Shown one piece after another: positions 1-8,012 of a DNA stretch of 12,202 nt. Location: the NCBI GenBank assembly GCA_023807065.1, contig JAJJLU010004512.1, positions 1 to 12,202 of the forward strand. Direction: 5' to 3'. The translations under genes were made by a program, and so were the position numbers. This stretch comes from Isotricha intestinalis. Taxonomy: Eukaryota; Ciliophora; Litostomatea; Vestibuliferida; Isotrichidae. The notes beneath the pieces were generated by a model that was not told the origin of the DNA, did not search any database, and worked only from the letters and a program-made list of their open reading frames with translations. Numbering within the stretch: the stretch's first letter is position 1; the number at the start of each line of letters is the position of its first letter.

Positions 1-1
1 A

Positions 2-3000
2 GATATTTTAAATAATAAAGAAAAAGCAGATAAATATTTAAATGCTGATTTTACAAAAATTCAAGAAAAATCAAATTATAAGAATAAAAATGATTATATT
101 CCAAATTCTGATTTTCAATTTTTAATTATTTCAATGAAAAAGAATAAATTAATAATTGAAAGAATATCAAAAGAATTTTGCATTGATTTAGGTTATTTAC
201 CAGGTGATTTAATTGGAAAAAATATAAATATATTATTTCCAACATTATTAAAAGAAGGATATGAAATAGAATTTAAGAATAAATTAAAAAATAAAAATTT
301 TAAAGGAGAAAGAACAGTATTCTATTTAAAATCTAAAGCTAAATTTTTGAAAGTTTTTCCAATAGAATTATCATTAAATTATGATGAAGAACATAATTAT
401 TATCTTCTTTGCAAATTAAATATAGAACAATATGAATTATTAAATAAAACAACAAAATCATCCGATTGTCATTTATTAGTAGATCTAAATTTTTTTATAA
501 ATTTATTTTCTTCAAATTCAATTTATTTACTAGGTTTAAACAATAAAAGAGAAGGAATTTCAATGGATATAACAATATTAATTAAAGAATTACAAGAAGA
601 AGTAATTAATAATTCAATTGATAAAATAACAGAAAATAAAACTAAAACTTTAAATTTGATAAAAAAAAAAATATTAAAAGAAAAATATATAAATCACAAA
701 ATAGAAATTAAATGGAATTTAAATGATCAACCTTTTGAAGTAGAATGCAATGAAATATATATAAATAATAAATTATTTGGTTATTATTTCCATTTATTAA
801 AATTAATAGAAAGAAAAGAAAAAAGAATGACTATAAAAATGTCAAATAATTTTTCCACTAAATTATTACCTAAAATTAAAAAAAATTCTTTTCTAAAAAC
901 AAAAACAGTTCAAAAACAATCTTCAATTGTTTCAACATACAAAAACAATTTTAAATTATCAGGCAAATTTAATATCGATGAAAATTATATTCCAGATTCA
1001 GAAAAGAAAATATTTTTTTTCCCAGAAAGTAGAAATTTTATTTTTTTAGATGAAGAGAAAAATTCTATAATGAAAAATCCAATTGAAACTTACGTTAAAA
1101 AAAATGTTTTAAAAAATGTTTATTCAAGAACATCAACGAAATATACTATTAAAAAAATGAAAAAAGTAAATTTTTCAGATGAATCAAGTCAATCAAATAT
1201 ATCAAGTAACTCTTCAAATAGTGATATCATTGAAGAAGAAGAAAATAGTTCTATTTCAAATTTTGCTATTTCTTTTAATGATATTTATGAAAGCAAACAA
1301 AATGAAATTTATGATAATTTAGATGAAAATTATGATGATTATTATAAAATTAATTATAATAAAGTATTTTTATTTCTTTATGATTTTGAAAATAATGCTC
1401 CTGTTGAAATTAAAAATTTTGATATGAAATCTCAAATTGAAATTGTTTTAGATGAAGAAAAAAAGAGAAATGTAAAAAAAATATTATCAAATAAACAAAG
1501 GAGGAAATCTAAATTGAAAAACATTGGTAATAAAGTAATTGAACAAAGCCCAAAGAATTTATTTGTAATTAAAACTCAACAAAATAAAGAAAAAAAAAAA
1601 GAAGAAGAACAATCAGAAAACGAGGAAAAGACATATTATTGTAATTTTTATATTATAATATGGTTAATTATTATAATAATTAATTTTGGAGTTTTAATAG
1701 CAATGGCTTCAATCTTTTTTACATTTTCATTAAATATAAGAACTAAAATAATTCAATCTATTAAAATATATAATTCAATAAGTGATTTAATGGAAAATGC
1801 AAACAGAGCAATTTATTTTGCTTTACAAATAATTTTTTTACAAAATCAATTATATGTGAAATATTATCCTCCAAGAGAAACATTAACAGAATATTCTAAA
1901 ATAGCTCTAAAAGAGATTTATTTTGATTATATTAATATAATAAAAGAAATTAGTGTTTATTCTGTTTCTGTATCATCTCAAAATAAAAATAAAATTGAAA
2001 ATTATAATTTAAGTTTAATTACTTTAACTGAAGATTTAAAAAATAATATTACAGCTTCTAAAGTAATTAATATTATTGGAGAATTTGCTTTTGCTATTTA
2101 TTCTTTTATGAATTTAGAGAATGATGAAATAAATTTTTTGGATTATAATTTTAATTTTATTTTAGCTAATTATGAAACTCTTTTATTAGATGATTTAGGG
2201 AATTATTCTAATCTTTTTTTAGATGAAATTTCATATTTAAAAAGTGATTTAATATTAATTATTATTTATAGTTTATGTATTTTTGTTATTGTTTATATTA
2301 TTAGTTTTTATTCTCAATGGAAAGTAATAACTAAAATATTTATTGAACAAGAAAGAGCAACTGATATATTCTTTAAAATTAATCCAGAATATATTTTAAC
2401 AGCAATTAAAAATTGTGAAAATTTTATTGAATTAAATCAAAAAGACAAAACAAATCCAGAATATCTCATTTCGAATCCGGTGATAAATTTATCTCATGAG
2501 GATATTACTGAATACAATTCTTCAACTAATGATTTAGAATCTAATTCTTTATTAAAGCAAAATAATATACAAATCGAATTTAAAATAAGAAAAAATACAA
2601 CAATGAAAAAAACAAAAACTAAATTTTGTGATATAAAAAAAACAGATAAATTTTATATGGTTTCTTTCCAATTTTTTATTATAATTTTATTCTCTATTAT
2701 TCTATATATAATATTCATCCAATTATTTAGTTATAGATATGTTTTTGATTTGTCTAATTTATATTTTTTAATATTAAATCAAAGAACATTTTTAATAAAA
2801 TATTACAATTATTTCCAGACAATGTCTTGTTATTATGCTCACAGAAATTCTATAAATTGGATAAATAAAAGATATAATCATTTACAAAATAATTTAAAAC
2901 AAGCATTAGAAGAAAATCAAGAAAAATTTAAAGAAATAAATTTATCTTTAAAAAAGTTAAACAAAAAAGAACAAAATATTTTTAATGATTTACTAAATAA

Positions 3001-3580
3001 TGATATATGTGAGTATATAAATAATTATACAAAAATATATAATTATACTTGTGATGATTTTGCAGATGGAATAGCACATTATGGAATTTATTCTTCTTCA
3101 ATCTATGCATTTCAACTAATATTATATTTAGAAACAGATTTAGAAAATATATTATATAATTTAGATAAAAAAGGTTATCAATATGATGAAATAAGATATA
3201 GAAGTGACCAAATTAATATTCTTTATCCTGAAGATAAAAATTTATGGGAAGAATATGAAAGTATGAATCCTTTTTTAATTTTAAATTCTAATAATTATCA
3301 TTTTTTAGCTTTAATAATTCAACAATTAATTCATTTTGCTTCGAGTTATTTAAGTAATTATTTAAAAAAGAAAATGGTGACAATTGTTGATGATATTGAA
3401 ATTAAAATTATTTTTTGTCAAGTTTCTTTTTATGTTTTATTAATCATTGCATATTATTTTTTTCTTATTCCTAGAATTTTAAGGAAAAATAATGAAATAA
3501 AAGAAGAAAAAAACATGCTTAAAATTATTCCTAAAAATGAGTTAGAACAAATTTTAATGAAGGAAGATATTAGAATTTAA
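2..3580 (+). CDS. Tandem-PAS multi-pass membrane protein, 5'-partial (TmcB-like)
   Basis: The frame is open from base 2 to TAA at 3578-3580 (1192 codons). The Met at 134 is therefore probably internal, because the PAS fold already begins before it (FLIIS at codons 40-44). Codons about 37-150 form a PAS domain, with the typical FxxxxGYxxxDLIGKNINILFP core. Codons about 154-270 look like a second PAS, from CHLLVDLN to GYYFHLLKL. A long charged, Ser/Asn/Glu-rich linker follows. Four hydrophobic segments lie near codons 548-579, 750-771, 884-908 and 1135-1157. They leave two large loops of about 170 and 225 residues; the first carries N-glycosylation-type NxS/T sites. From memory this order resembles the ciliate and chytrid TmcB/PAS-S-box membrane proteins, which carry more membrane helices before the PAS pair. 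That missing part would lie upstream of this window. PAS domains bind small ligands or partners, so a membrane sensor role is inferred. No kinase or cyclase domain is visible. The coding region is certain; the family name is tentative. Confidence 0.85.
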   Translation, partial: DILNNKEKADKYLNADFTKIQEKSNYKNKNDYIPNSDFQFLIISMKKNKLIIERISKEFCIDLGYLPGDLIGKNINILFPTLLKEGYEIEFKNKLKNKNFKGERTVFYLKSKAKFLKVFPIELSLNYDEEHNYYLLCKLNIEQYELLNKTTKSSDCHLLVDLNFFINLFSSNSIYLLGLNNKREGISMDITILIKELQEEVINNSIDKITENKTKTLNLIKKKILKEKYINHKIEIKWNLNDQPFEVECNEIYINNKLFGYYFHLLKLIERKEKRMTIKMSNNFSTKLLPKIKKNSFLKTKTVQKQSSIVSTYKNNFKLSGKFNIDENYIPDSEKKIFFFPESRNFIFLDEEKNSIMKNPIETYVKKNVLKNVYSRTSTKYTIKKMKKVNFSDESSQSNISSNSSNSDIIEEEENSSISNFAISFNDIYESKQNEIYDNLDENYDDYYKINYNKVFLFLYDFENNAPVEIKNFDMKSQIEIVLDEEKKRNVKKILSNKQRRKSKLKNIGNKVIEQSPKNLFVIKTQQNKEKKKEEEQSENEEKTYYCNFYIIIWLIIIIINFGVLIAMASIFFTFSLNIRTKIIQSIKIYNSISDLMENANRAIYFALQIIFLQNQLYVKYYPPRETLTEYSKIALKEIYFDYINIIKEISVYSVSVSSQNKNKIENYNLSLITLTEDLKNNITASKVINIIGEFAFAIYSFMNLENDEINFLDYNFNFILANYETLLLDDLGNYSNLFLDEISYLKSDLILIIIYSLCIFVIVYIISFYSQWKVITKIFIEQERATDIFFKINPEYILTAIKNCENFIELNQKDKTNPEYLISNPVINLSHEDITEYNSSTNDLESNSLLKQNNIQIEFKIRKNTTMKKTKTKFCDIKKTDKFYMVSFQFFIIILFSIILYIIFIQLFSYRYVFDLSNLYFLILNQRTFLIKYYNYFQTMSCYYAHRNSINWINKRYNHLQNNLKQALEENQEKFKEINLSLKKLNKKEQNIFNDLLNNDICEYINNYTKIYNYTCDDFADGIAHYGIYSSSIYAFQLILYLETDLENILYNLDKKGYQYDEIRYRSDQINILYPEDKNLWEEYESMNPFLILNSNNYHFLALIIQQLIHFASSYLSNYLKKKMVTIVDDIEIKIIFCQVSFYVLLIIAYYFFLIPRILRKNNEIKEEKNMLKIIPKNELEQILMKEDIRI

Positions 3581-4027
3581 TATAATGCAATCAAATCTAT
3601 TATAATTAATTTTATTGTAAATAGAATTTGGTTCTATAATACTATAATATATTTTTAATGTTTTATAATTATAACAATATATTTATATTTAAAATATTTA
3701 ATAACTCAAATAATTATTTTATTATTTTTAAAAAAACAAAAATTATTTTATAAAGGAAATGATTTAATAGAAAAAGTAATTTTTAAAGTTTCCTTTTCCC
3801 AAATTTTTTAAGAAAAAATCAATTCAAAAAATTAATCCCCATTCCCCATTATCATATAATAAAGAAGTTGTTGTTAAAATTTAAAAAAAATAAAATTAAG
3901 TAAATATATAATAAATATAAAATTTCATTTTTAAACTTTTATTAAATGAAATATTATTTTTTTAAATATGAATTAATATTAATATTTTTTTTAATAAAAA
4001 TTTAAAAAAAATAATTTTATTTCATAA
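3581..4027. other. Gene-free AT-rich spacer between the PAS gene and the tRNA
   Basis: No reading frame of note is present. The stretch contains an 8-bp inverted repeat (AAAGGAAA at 3752-3759, TTTCCTTT at 3789-3796) and a C-rich element, AATCCCCATTCCCCATT, at 3834-3850, which is listed separately. The rest is A/T tracts. The 3' UTR of the upstream gene and any 5' flank of the tRNA must lie here, but I cannot define either boundary. Confidence 0.6.
3834..3850. repeat. C-rich element with two tandem CCCCATT units
   Basis: The sequence AATCCCCATTCCCCATT carries two CCCCATT units back to back. Its first eight bases, AATCCCCA, recur exactly at 4223-4230 and as the reverse complement at 4202-4209. 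Runs of four C or G are otherwise absent from the window as far as I can see by eye, so this is not background composition. The function is unknown. It lies about 180 bases upstream of the tRNA-like gene. Confidence 0.55.
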
Positions 4028-4099
4028 GACACTATGGCCGAGCGGTTAAGGCGTGAAACTTGAAATCTCATAGCGCAGGTTCAAGTCCTGCTGGTGTCT
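4028..4099 (+). tRNA. tRNA-Ser(UGA)-like gene without a variable arm; possible pseudogene
   Basis: The gene folds as a cloverleaf. The acceptor arm is 4028-4034 with 4092-4098 (seven pairs, one G-U). The D arm is 4037-4039 with 4050-4052, of the GCCGAGCGGTTAAGGC type usual in Ser and Leu tRNAs. The anticodon arm is 4054-4058 with 4066-4070, around the loop CTTGAAA, which gives anticodon UGA at 4061-4063. The T arm is 4075-4079 with 4087-4091. The Pol III A box (about 4035-4045) and B box (GGTTCAAGTCC, 4078-4088) are intact, and a T6 terminator follows at 4103-4108. Three things are odd. The variable region is only four bases (4071-4074), where serine tRNAs carry a long stem-loop. The anticodon stem has an A-C mismatch (4057 with 4067). 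Base 73 is T, where eukaryotic serine tRNAs have G. The missing arm and G73 are the main determinants for seryl-tRNA synthetase, so this is either a deletion pseudogene or a remodelled tRNA. No CCA is encoded. Confidence 0.75.
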
Positions 4100-4102
4100 A
4101 AA

Positions 4103-4108
4103 TTTTTT
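4103..4108 (+). terminator. Pol III oligo-T terminator of the tRNA-like gene
   Basis: Six T residues begin four bases after the discriminator base, which is the usual position and form of an RNA polymerase III stop. In DNA this AT-rich, T6 runs are common, so the placement is what supports the call. Confidence 0.5.
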
Positions 4109-4199
4109 ATTTTTATATTTTTAATATTTTTTTTGATTGAAATTTTAAATAACACAAAATATTAATTTATCAATAAACGAATTTAAATTAAAAGATGAA

Positions 4200-4232
4200 A
4201 TTGGGGATTGAAGATTGGACCCAATCCCCAAT
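4200..4232. repeat. Perfect 11-bp inverted repeat (ATTGGGGATTG / CAATCCCCAAT)
   Basis: The arms at 4200-4210 and 4222-4232 pair perfectly around an 11-base loop. A competing hairpin uses GATTGG (4213-4218) and CCAATC (4221-4226) with a two-base loop. GATTG is also directly repeated at 4206 and 4213, and GGATTGG recurs at 4264-4270. Five G-C pairs in an 11-bp stem stand out sharply from the surrounding A/T tracts. It could be part of a structured RNA, a protein-binding site, or the end of a small palindromic element. The sequence alone does not decide. Confidence 0.6.
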
Positions 4233-4397
4233 CTATATTAATTAAATTATTATAAATAACTTTGGATTGGGAAATATTAATTATTATAATAAATTAAAAT
4301 TATCCCATTATAATTTAATTTATAATAAAAATAATTTAATTAAGGCATTATCATCTAAAATGTTAAGTTAGTATATTACATTTTAAATCAAGTATAA

Positions 4398-4642
4398 AAT
4401 AAATATCAAATAATAACTTCTTTTACAAATAAAGATTTAATTGACATTTTATGTTTAACAGAATCAATTAAATCATCATTTTTTTACTTTATTTTATATT
4501 TTTTTATATAATTATTCATATTTATTTAGATGAATATTATGTTAAGAAATTATAATATGATTCTGCTGATGAATTATCTGATAAGGTTTTATATATTGGT
4601 GAAAAATATAAGATTAAAATTTTTATTTTTTTTTTTGAATGA
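4398..4642 (+). pseudogene. Probable decayed coding fragment, family not identified
   Basis: Two overlapping frames look protein-like. Frame one (4398-4508) reads with NKDLIDILCLTESIKSS in it and stops at TAA 4509-4511. Frame two (4472-4642) contains YLDEYYVKKL, a TAA at 4553-4555, then YDSADELSDKVLYIGEKYK, and ends at TGA. Across 4556-4612 the codons include gct, ggt, gtt and gat. The stretch is visibly richer in G+C than the flanks and close to the real genes here. One frame change plus one stop would join the pieces into a single product. The lengths alone could arise by chance. Composition and amino-acid mix are the evidence. The second part vaguely recalls the tail of a glycosyltransferase, but I would not assign it. 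Confidence 0.35.
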
Positions 4643-4751
4643 AAAATTTTAAATTTTTAAAAATTATAAATTAGAAAGATGAATTAAAGCATTGTATTTA
4701 TTAATTAAAAATTTTTATTGTTTTTTTAATTTGAATTAAAAATACAATTAA

Positions 4752-6098
4752 ATGAAAGAAAAAAAAACAAATTCAATATTAAAAATAATAGAATGGAAAT
4801 GTAATCAAAAAATAGAAGAAGATTTTGATGAAAATAATATATTAAATGAATATTTAAAAAGTAATGAAAGTTTTATTATCACAGATATAAAATTTACAAA
4901 AGATGGAAAAAAAGTAATAGCCAGTGATAAAGGAGGAAGAATAATAATATTTGAAAAAATGAAATTTAATAAATTAGAACATTATTTTGAATTTTTTTCT
5001 CAAGATAAAGATTTTGATGTATTTAAAGGTATAGAATATTCAGAAGAAATAAAAGCAATTGATGTTTTCCCAGTTAATAATAATAATGATAAAATAGATA
5101 TTTTAAGTGCAAGTTATAGAAAGATAATATATCATAGAGTATATAATGATAAAATAAATTATTTTAATTTTGAAAATGAAGAGAATGAAAATAATTTGTA
5201 TGTTCCTAAATTAAATTATTGTAATTTAGAAAAAAAAATGAAAATTAAAAAACAATTTAATTATTCAAATTGTAAAGACATTAATTCTTTAAATATTAAT
5301 AAATTTGTCACAAATAATTTTATAAGTTCAGATCAACATAAAGTATATTTATGGGATATAAATAGAAATAATGAAGATATTTATACTCCAATTAATATAG
5401 AAGAAGAATTTAATAGTGAAAAATTAACAAAAAGTAAATATGCTAATTTTAATCCTCATATATTTTTTTATGGAACAAATGAAGGAAATTTAAAATTATG
5501 TGATTTAAGAGCAAATACCTCTCAAATAAAATTTGAAACAAAATTTTTTGAAGATAAATTACCTTTTAAATCATCTTTAAAAAATACTTTATTATCAATT
5601 CAAGATATTTGTACTAGTTTTAATAATGAATATTTATTTGCAAGTAGACATTATTTTCATATTAATTTATGGGATTTAAGAAATAAAAGTGAAGTTTTGA
5701 GTAAATTTTTGATTTATGAACCTTCAATTAATCATTTAACTTATTTAAAAAATAATGATTATTTAAAAGATAAATTTACTATAGATTGTAATTCTGAAGG
5801 TAATTTAATTTTAACAGGAGGTTATAATGGAATGTTTCATATATTTGATATTGAACAAAGATTAAATACTCAAATAACTATTAATCGAAATGATAGTAAA
5901 ATTATGAATACTAATATTATCAGGAAAATTAATAGTAAAGGTTCTTGTTCTTATAAAGAAGATGACATTAAATATTATGATATTAATTATGATCATAAAA
6001 TTTCTCATCAAATTTTTTCTCCTTTAGGGAATTTTATTGTAATTGCTGATTATGATAGAATTTATTCATATATTGGAAATATTGATAAAAGCGATTAA
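4752..6098 (+). CDS. PPP2R2: Protein phosphatase 2A B55-type regulatory subunit, divergent
   Basis: The 448-residue length matches human B55-alpha (about 447). B55 subunits are seven-bladed WD40 propellers that target the PP2A core enzyme to its substrates, for example in mitotic exit. Landmarks in order are: Trp15 near the N terminus, TDIKF at 44-48, DKGGRIIIF at 59-67 (family DKGGRVVIF), DFDVFKGIEYSEEIKAI at 87-103 (family EFDYLKSLEIEEKINKI), SSDQHKVYLW at 192-201 (family SADDLRINLW), LCDLRAN at 249-255 (family LCDMRAS), SRHYFHINLWDLR at 298-310 (family TRDYLxVKxWDLN), and LTGGYNGMFHIFD at 354-366 (family MTGSYNNFFRMFD). The order and spacing make the family call safe. Many near-invariant positions have changed, including the second Asp and the Leu of ADDL, which line the substrate groove. 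An in-frame TAA sits directly before the ATG, so the start is fixed. The gene ends in TAA and stands alone on the plus strand. Confidence 0.9.
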   Translation: MKEKKTNSILKIIEWKCNQKIEEDFDENNILNEYLKSNESFIITDIKFTKDGKKVIASDKGGRIIIFEKMKFNKLEHYFEFFSQDKDFDVFKGIEYSEEIKAIDVFPVNNNNDKIDILSASYRKIIYHRVYNDKINYFNFENEENENNLYVPKLNYCNLEKKMKIKKQFNYSNCKDINSLNINKFVTNNFISSDQHKVYLWDINRNNEDIYTPINIEEEFNSEKLTKSKYANFNPHIFFYGTNEGNLKLCDLRANTSQIKFETKFFEDKLPFKSSLKNTLLSIQDICTSFNNEYLFASRHYFHINLWDLRNKSEVLSKFLIYEPSINHLTYLKNNDYLKDKFTIDCNSEGNLILTGGYNGMFHIFDIEQRLNTQITINRNDSKIMNTNIIRKINSKGSCSYKEDDIKYYDINYDHKISHQIFSPLGNFIVIADYDRIYSYIGNIDKSD

Positions 6099-6245
6099 TA
6101 TTGTTTTTTTATTTTATGTTTTAAATTTTCTTCTTTTTTCGGTATTTTATGTTTTAATATTTGTAAATGTTATTAAATAAAGTTTATTGAGGAAATATTC
6201 TTTTTTAAAAATTAAATTTTTTTTTCTAAATTAAAAAAGTATTAA

Positions 6246-8012
6246 ATGAATACTTCAACAAGATCTTCTCTTTCTCAAATAAATAATAACAATATAATAT
6301 GTGATATATGTCAAGAAACAAGTAATTTTTATTTACCTTTTACTTGCAATCATAATATTTGTTACAAATGTTTTTATAGAATAATAATGAGAAAAAATTT
6401 ATCAAAATTATTAAATGAAAGTGAAATAAAATTATCTTGTATATGTAACCAAGGTTATAATAAAATATCAATAAAAGAAATTTTGGCAATTTTAACTTTA
6501 TTAAATGAAAATAAAGAAAATAATAAAAATAAAAAAATTGAAAAATGTCAAACACATAATGAAAATAATTTAACAGATTTCTGTTATGATTGTAAAGAAA
6601 ATATTTGTGAAGAATGTAAAAATGAAAATCATTTAAATCATAATTTTATCAATTTAAATGAATTTATTGAAGAATGTAAAAATAAAATAAATGAATTACC
6701 AAGATTAAATGATTTATTATATTTTTATAACGAAGAAATAAAAAATTCATTTCCTAATTTTATCAAAAATTTAGATGAAAAATTAGACTTTTTAATTAAA
6801 TCAATAGATAATTATAGAAATCACATAAAGAATTATTTAAATGAAAATTTAGATAATTTATTAAATCCAATGAGAGTTTCCTATTTAATATATAAATATT
6901 ATAATTTTGAAATAAATAATTTAACAGATAACATTCATCAACTTTTATTTTTATTAAATACAAAAGTTATTTTACCAGAAATAAATTTTAATTATCAAAA
7001 TATAGAAAATGATATAAATACAATAGGCAAATTAATCAATAATTTAAATGTGGAAAAATCAATAAATTTAATATATAAAGAAAAATTTTTAAAATGTACA
7101 ATTTTACAAAATATTGAAAATGCTCATAATTCAGATATAAGTTGTCTATGTCTTTTATCAAATAATAAATTAATTTCAGGTGATTATGATGGATTTTTAA
7201 AATTATGGAAATTCTCAATGAATGGCTTTAACCCAATTCAAAAAGGTAAATTTCATGAAGGAAAAATTAATAATTTAGTATATATTAAACATTCTAAATT
7301 TGCTTCTTGTTCAATTAAAGATAATTTTATTTTAATTTGGAAAGAAAATGAAACTGATGAAAGATATAATATTATTCAAAAATTTTTTATAGGAAAAGAT
7401 AATTGGTGTTTAAGTTTAAATATATTAAAAGATAATATATCTTTAATTTCCTCATTTAATGATAATAAAATACATATTTTATCACAAAATGAAAATGAAG
7501 AATATAATGAAATAAAAATATTTGGTGAACATTCTTCAAGTATTAATTCATTAATTCAATTAAAAACAAATGAAATAATTTCTTGTTCGGATGATCAAAA
7601 AATTAAAATATGGAAAAATTATAATTTATTTGAAACTTTATTAGGACACAAAGATTATGTAACTATTTTATTGGAAATAAATGAAAATAAAATTTGTTCA
7701 GCTTCATCAGATAAAAAAATTATAATTTGGGAAAGAAAAAATGTAAATTCTAAATTTCAATTTAAATTGCAATTAGAAGGTCATAAAGAGTCAATCAGAG
7801 CTTTAATTAGTTTAAATGATGGAAGAATTATTTCAGGAAGTGTTGATGAAAGTATTAGAATTTGGATTAATATTAATGACAAATATATTTGTAGTGAAAT
7901 TATATTAGATAATAAAAAAGGAGTTTCTAGTTTAGTTAAATTCAATAATGAAATTTTTATCTCTGGTTCTTGGGATAAATCTATTAAAGTTTGGGTTTTT
8001 ACTAAAGAATAA
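6246..8012 (+). CDS. TRIM-like RING/B-box protein with C-terminal WD40 propeller; probable E3 ubiquitin ligase
   Basis: The protein has 588 residues. A RING-type zinc finger comes first: C19-x2-C22, C34-x-H36-x2-C39-x2-C42, then C65-x-C67. A B-box type 2 follows, with ligands C101, H104, C113, C116, C121, C124, H129 and H132. Residues about 140-270 are charged and mostly helical, as in the coiled-coil region of TRIM proteins. Residues about 293-588 contain seven WD40 repeats. Their closing strands read LKLW, ILIW, IHIL, IKIW, IIIW, IRIW and IKVW, and Gly-His pairs appear in the better repeats. The RING would recruit a ubiquitin-charged E2 and the propeller would bind the target; both are inferred from the family. 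The natural target is unknown. An in-frame TAA immediately precedes the ATG, so this is the first possible start. The gene begins 147 bases after the B55 gene, on the same strand. An AATAAA at 6176-6181 in that gap could be its neighbour's poly(A) signal. The stop is TAA. Confidence 0.9.
   Translation: MNTSTRSSLSQINNNNIICDICQETSNFYLPFTCNHNICYKCFYRIIMRKNLSKLLNESEIKLSCICNQGYNKISIKEILAILTLLNENKENNKNKKIEKCQTHNENNLTDFCYDCKENICEECKNENHLNHNFINLNEFIEECKNKINELPRLNDLLYFYNEEIKNSFPNFIKNLDEKLDFLIKSIDNYRNHIKNYLNENLDNLLNPMRVSYLIYKYYNFEINNLTDNIHQLLFLLNTKVILPEINFNYQNIENDINTIGKLINNLNVEKSINLIYKEKFLKCTILQNIENAHNSDISCLCLLSNNKLISGDYDGFLKLWKFSMNGFNPIQKGKFHEGKINNLVYIKHSKFASCSIKDNFILIWKENETDERYNIIQKFFIGKDNWCLSLNILKDNISLISSFNDNKIHILSQNENEEYNEIKIFGEHSSSINSLIQLKTNEIISCSDDQKIKIWKNYNLFETLLGHKDYVTILLEINENKICSASSDKKIIIWERKNVNSKFQFKLQLEGHKESIRALISLNDGRIISGSVDESIRIWININDKYICSEIILDNKKGVSSLVKFNNEIFISGSWDKSIKVWVFTKE

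Larger units (their letters stand above)
4100..4751. other. Spacer with a GC-rich hairpin and a probable coding relic
   Basis: No intact gene is present. The stretch holds the hairpin at 4200-4232, a further GGATTGG copy at 4264-4270, and a probable decayed coding fragment at 4398-4642, all given separately. The last 100 bases before the next start codon are an A/T leader with long T runs. They presumably contain the promoter and 5' UTR of the gene at 4752, although no specific motif can be defended. Confidence 0.55.

Noticed and set aside
3752..3796. AAAGGAAA / TTTCCTTT inverted repeat as a terminator or regulatory hairpin.
   Set aside because: It has only eight pairs, a 29-base loop and few G-C pairs. 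Such repeats are common in this composition.
3837..3850. Two CCCCATT units as a telomere remnant.
   Set aside because: Two copies are too few and the unit matches no telomere repeat I know. The sharing with the hairpin at 4200-4232 points elsewhere.
6176..6181. AATAAA as a proven poly(A) signal for the B55 gene.
   Set aside because: The position is suitable, but the hexamer is frequent by chance here and the other genes show no matching signal, so it is only mentioned.
6340..6555. Minus-strand open frame of 71 codons inside the RING/WD40 gene.
   Set aside because: It is antisense to a well-supported coding region and is a low-complexity Phe/Leu/Ile/Tyr string, as expected for the complement of A-rich codons.
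7036..7218. Minus-strand open frame of 60 codons inside the RING/WD40 gene.
   Set aside because: This is another antisense shadow of the same gene. It has no domain and no independent signal.
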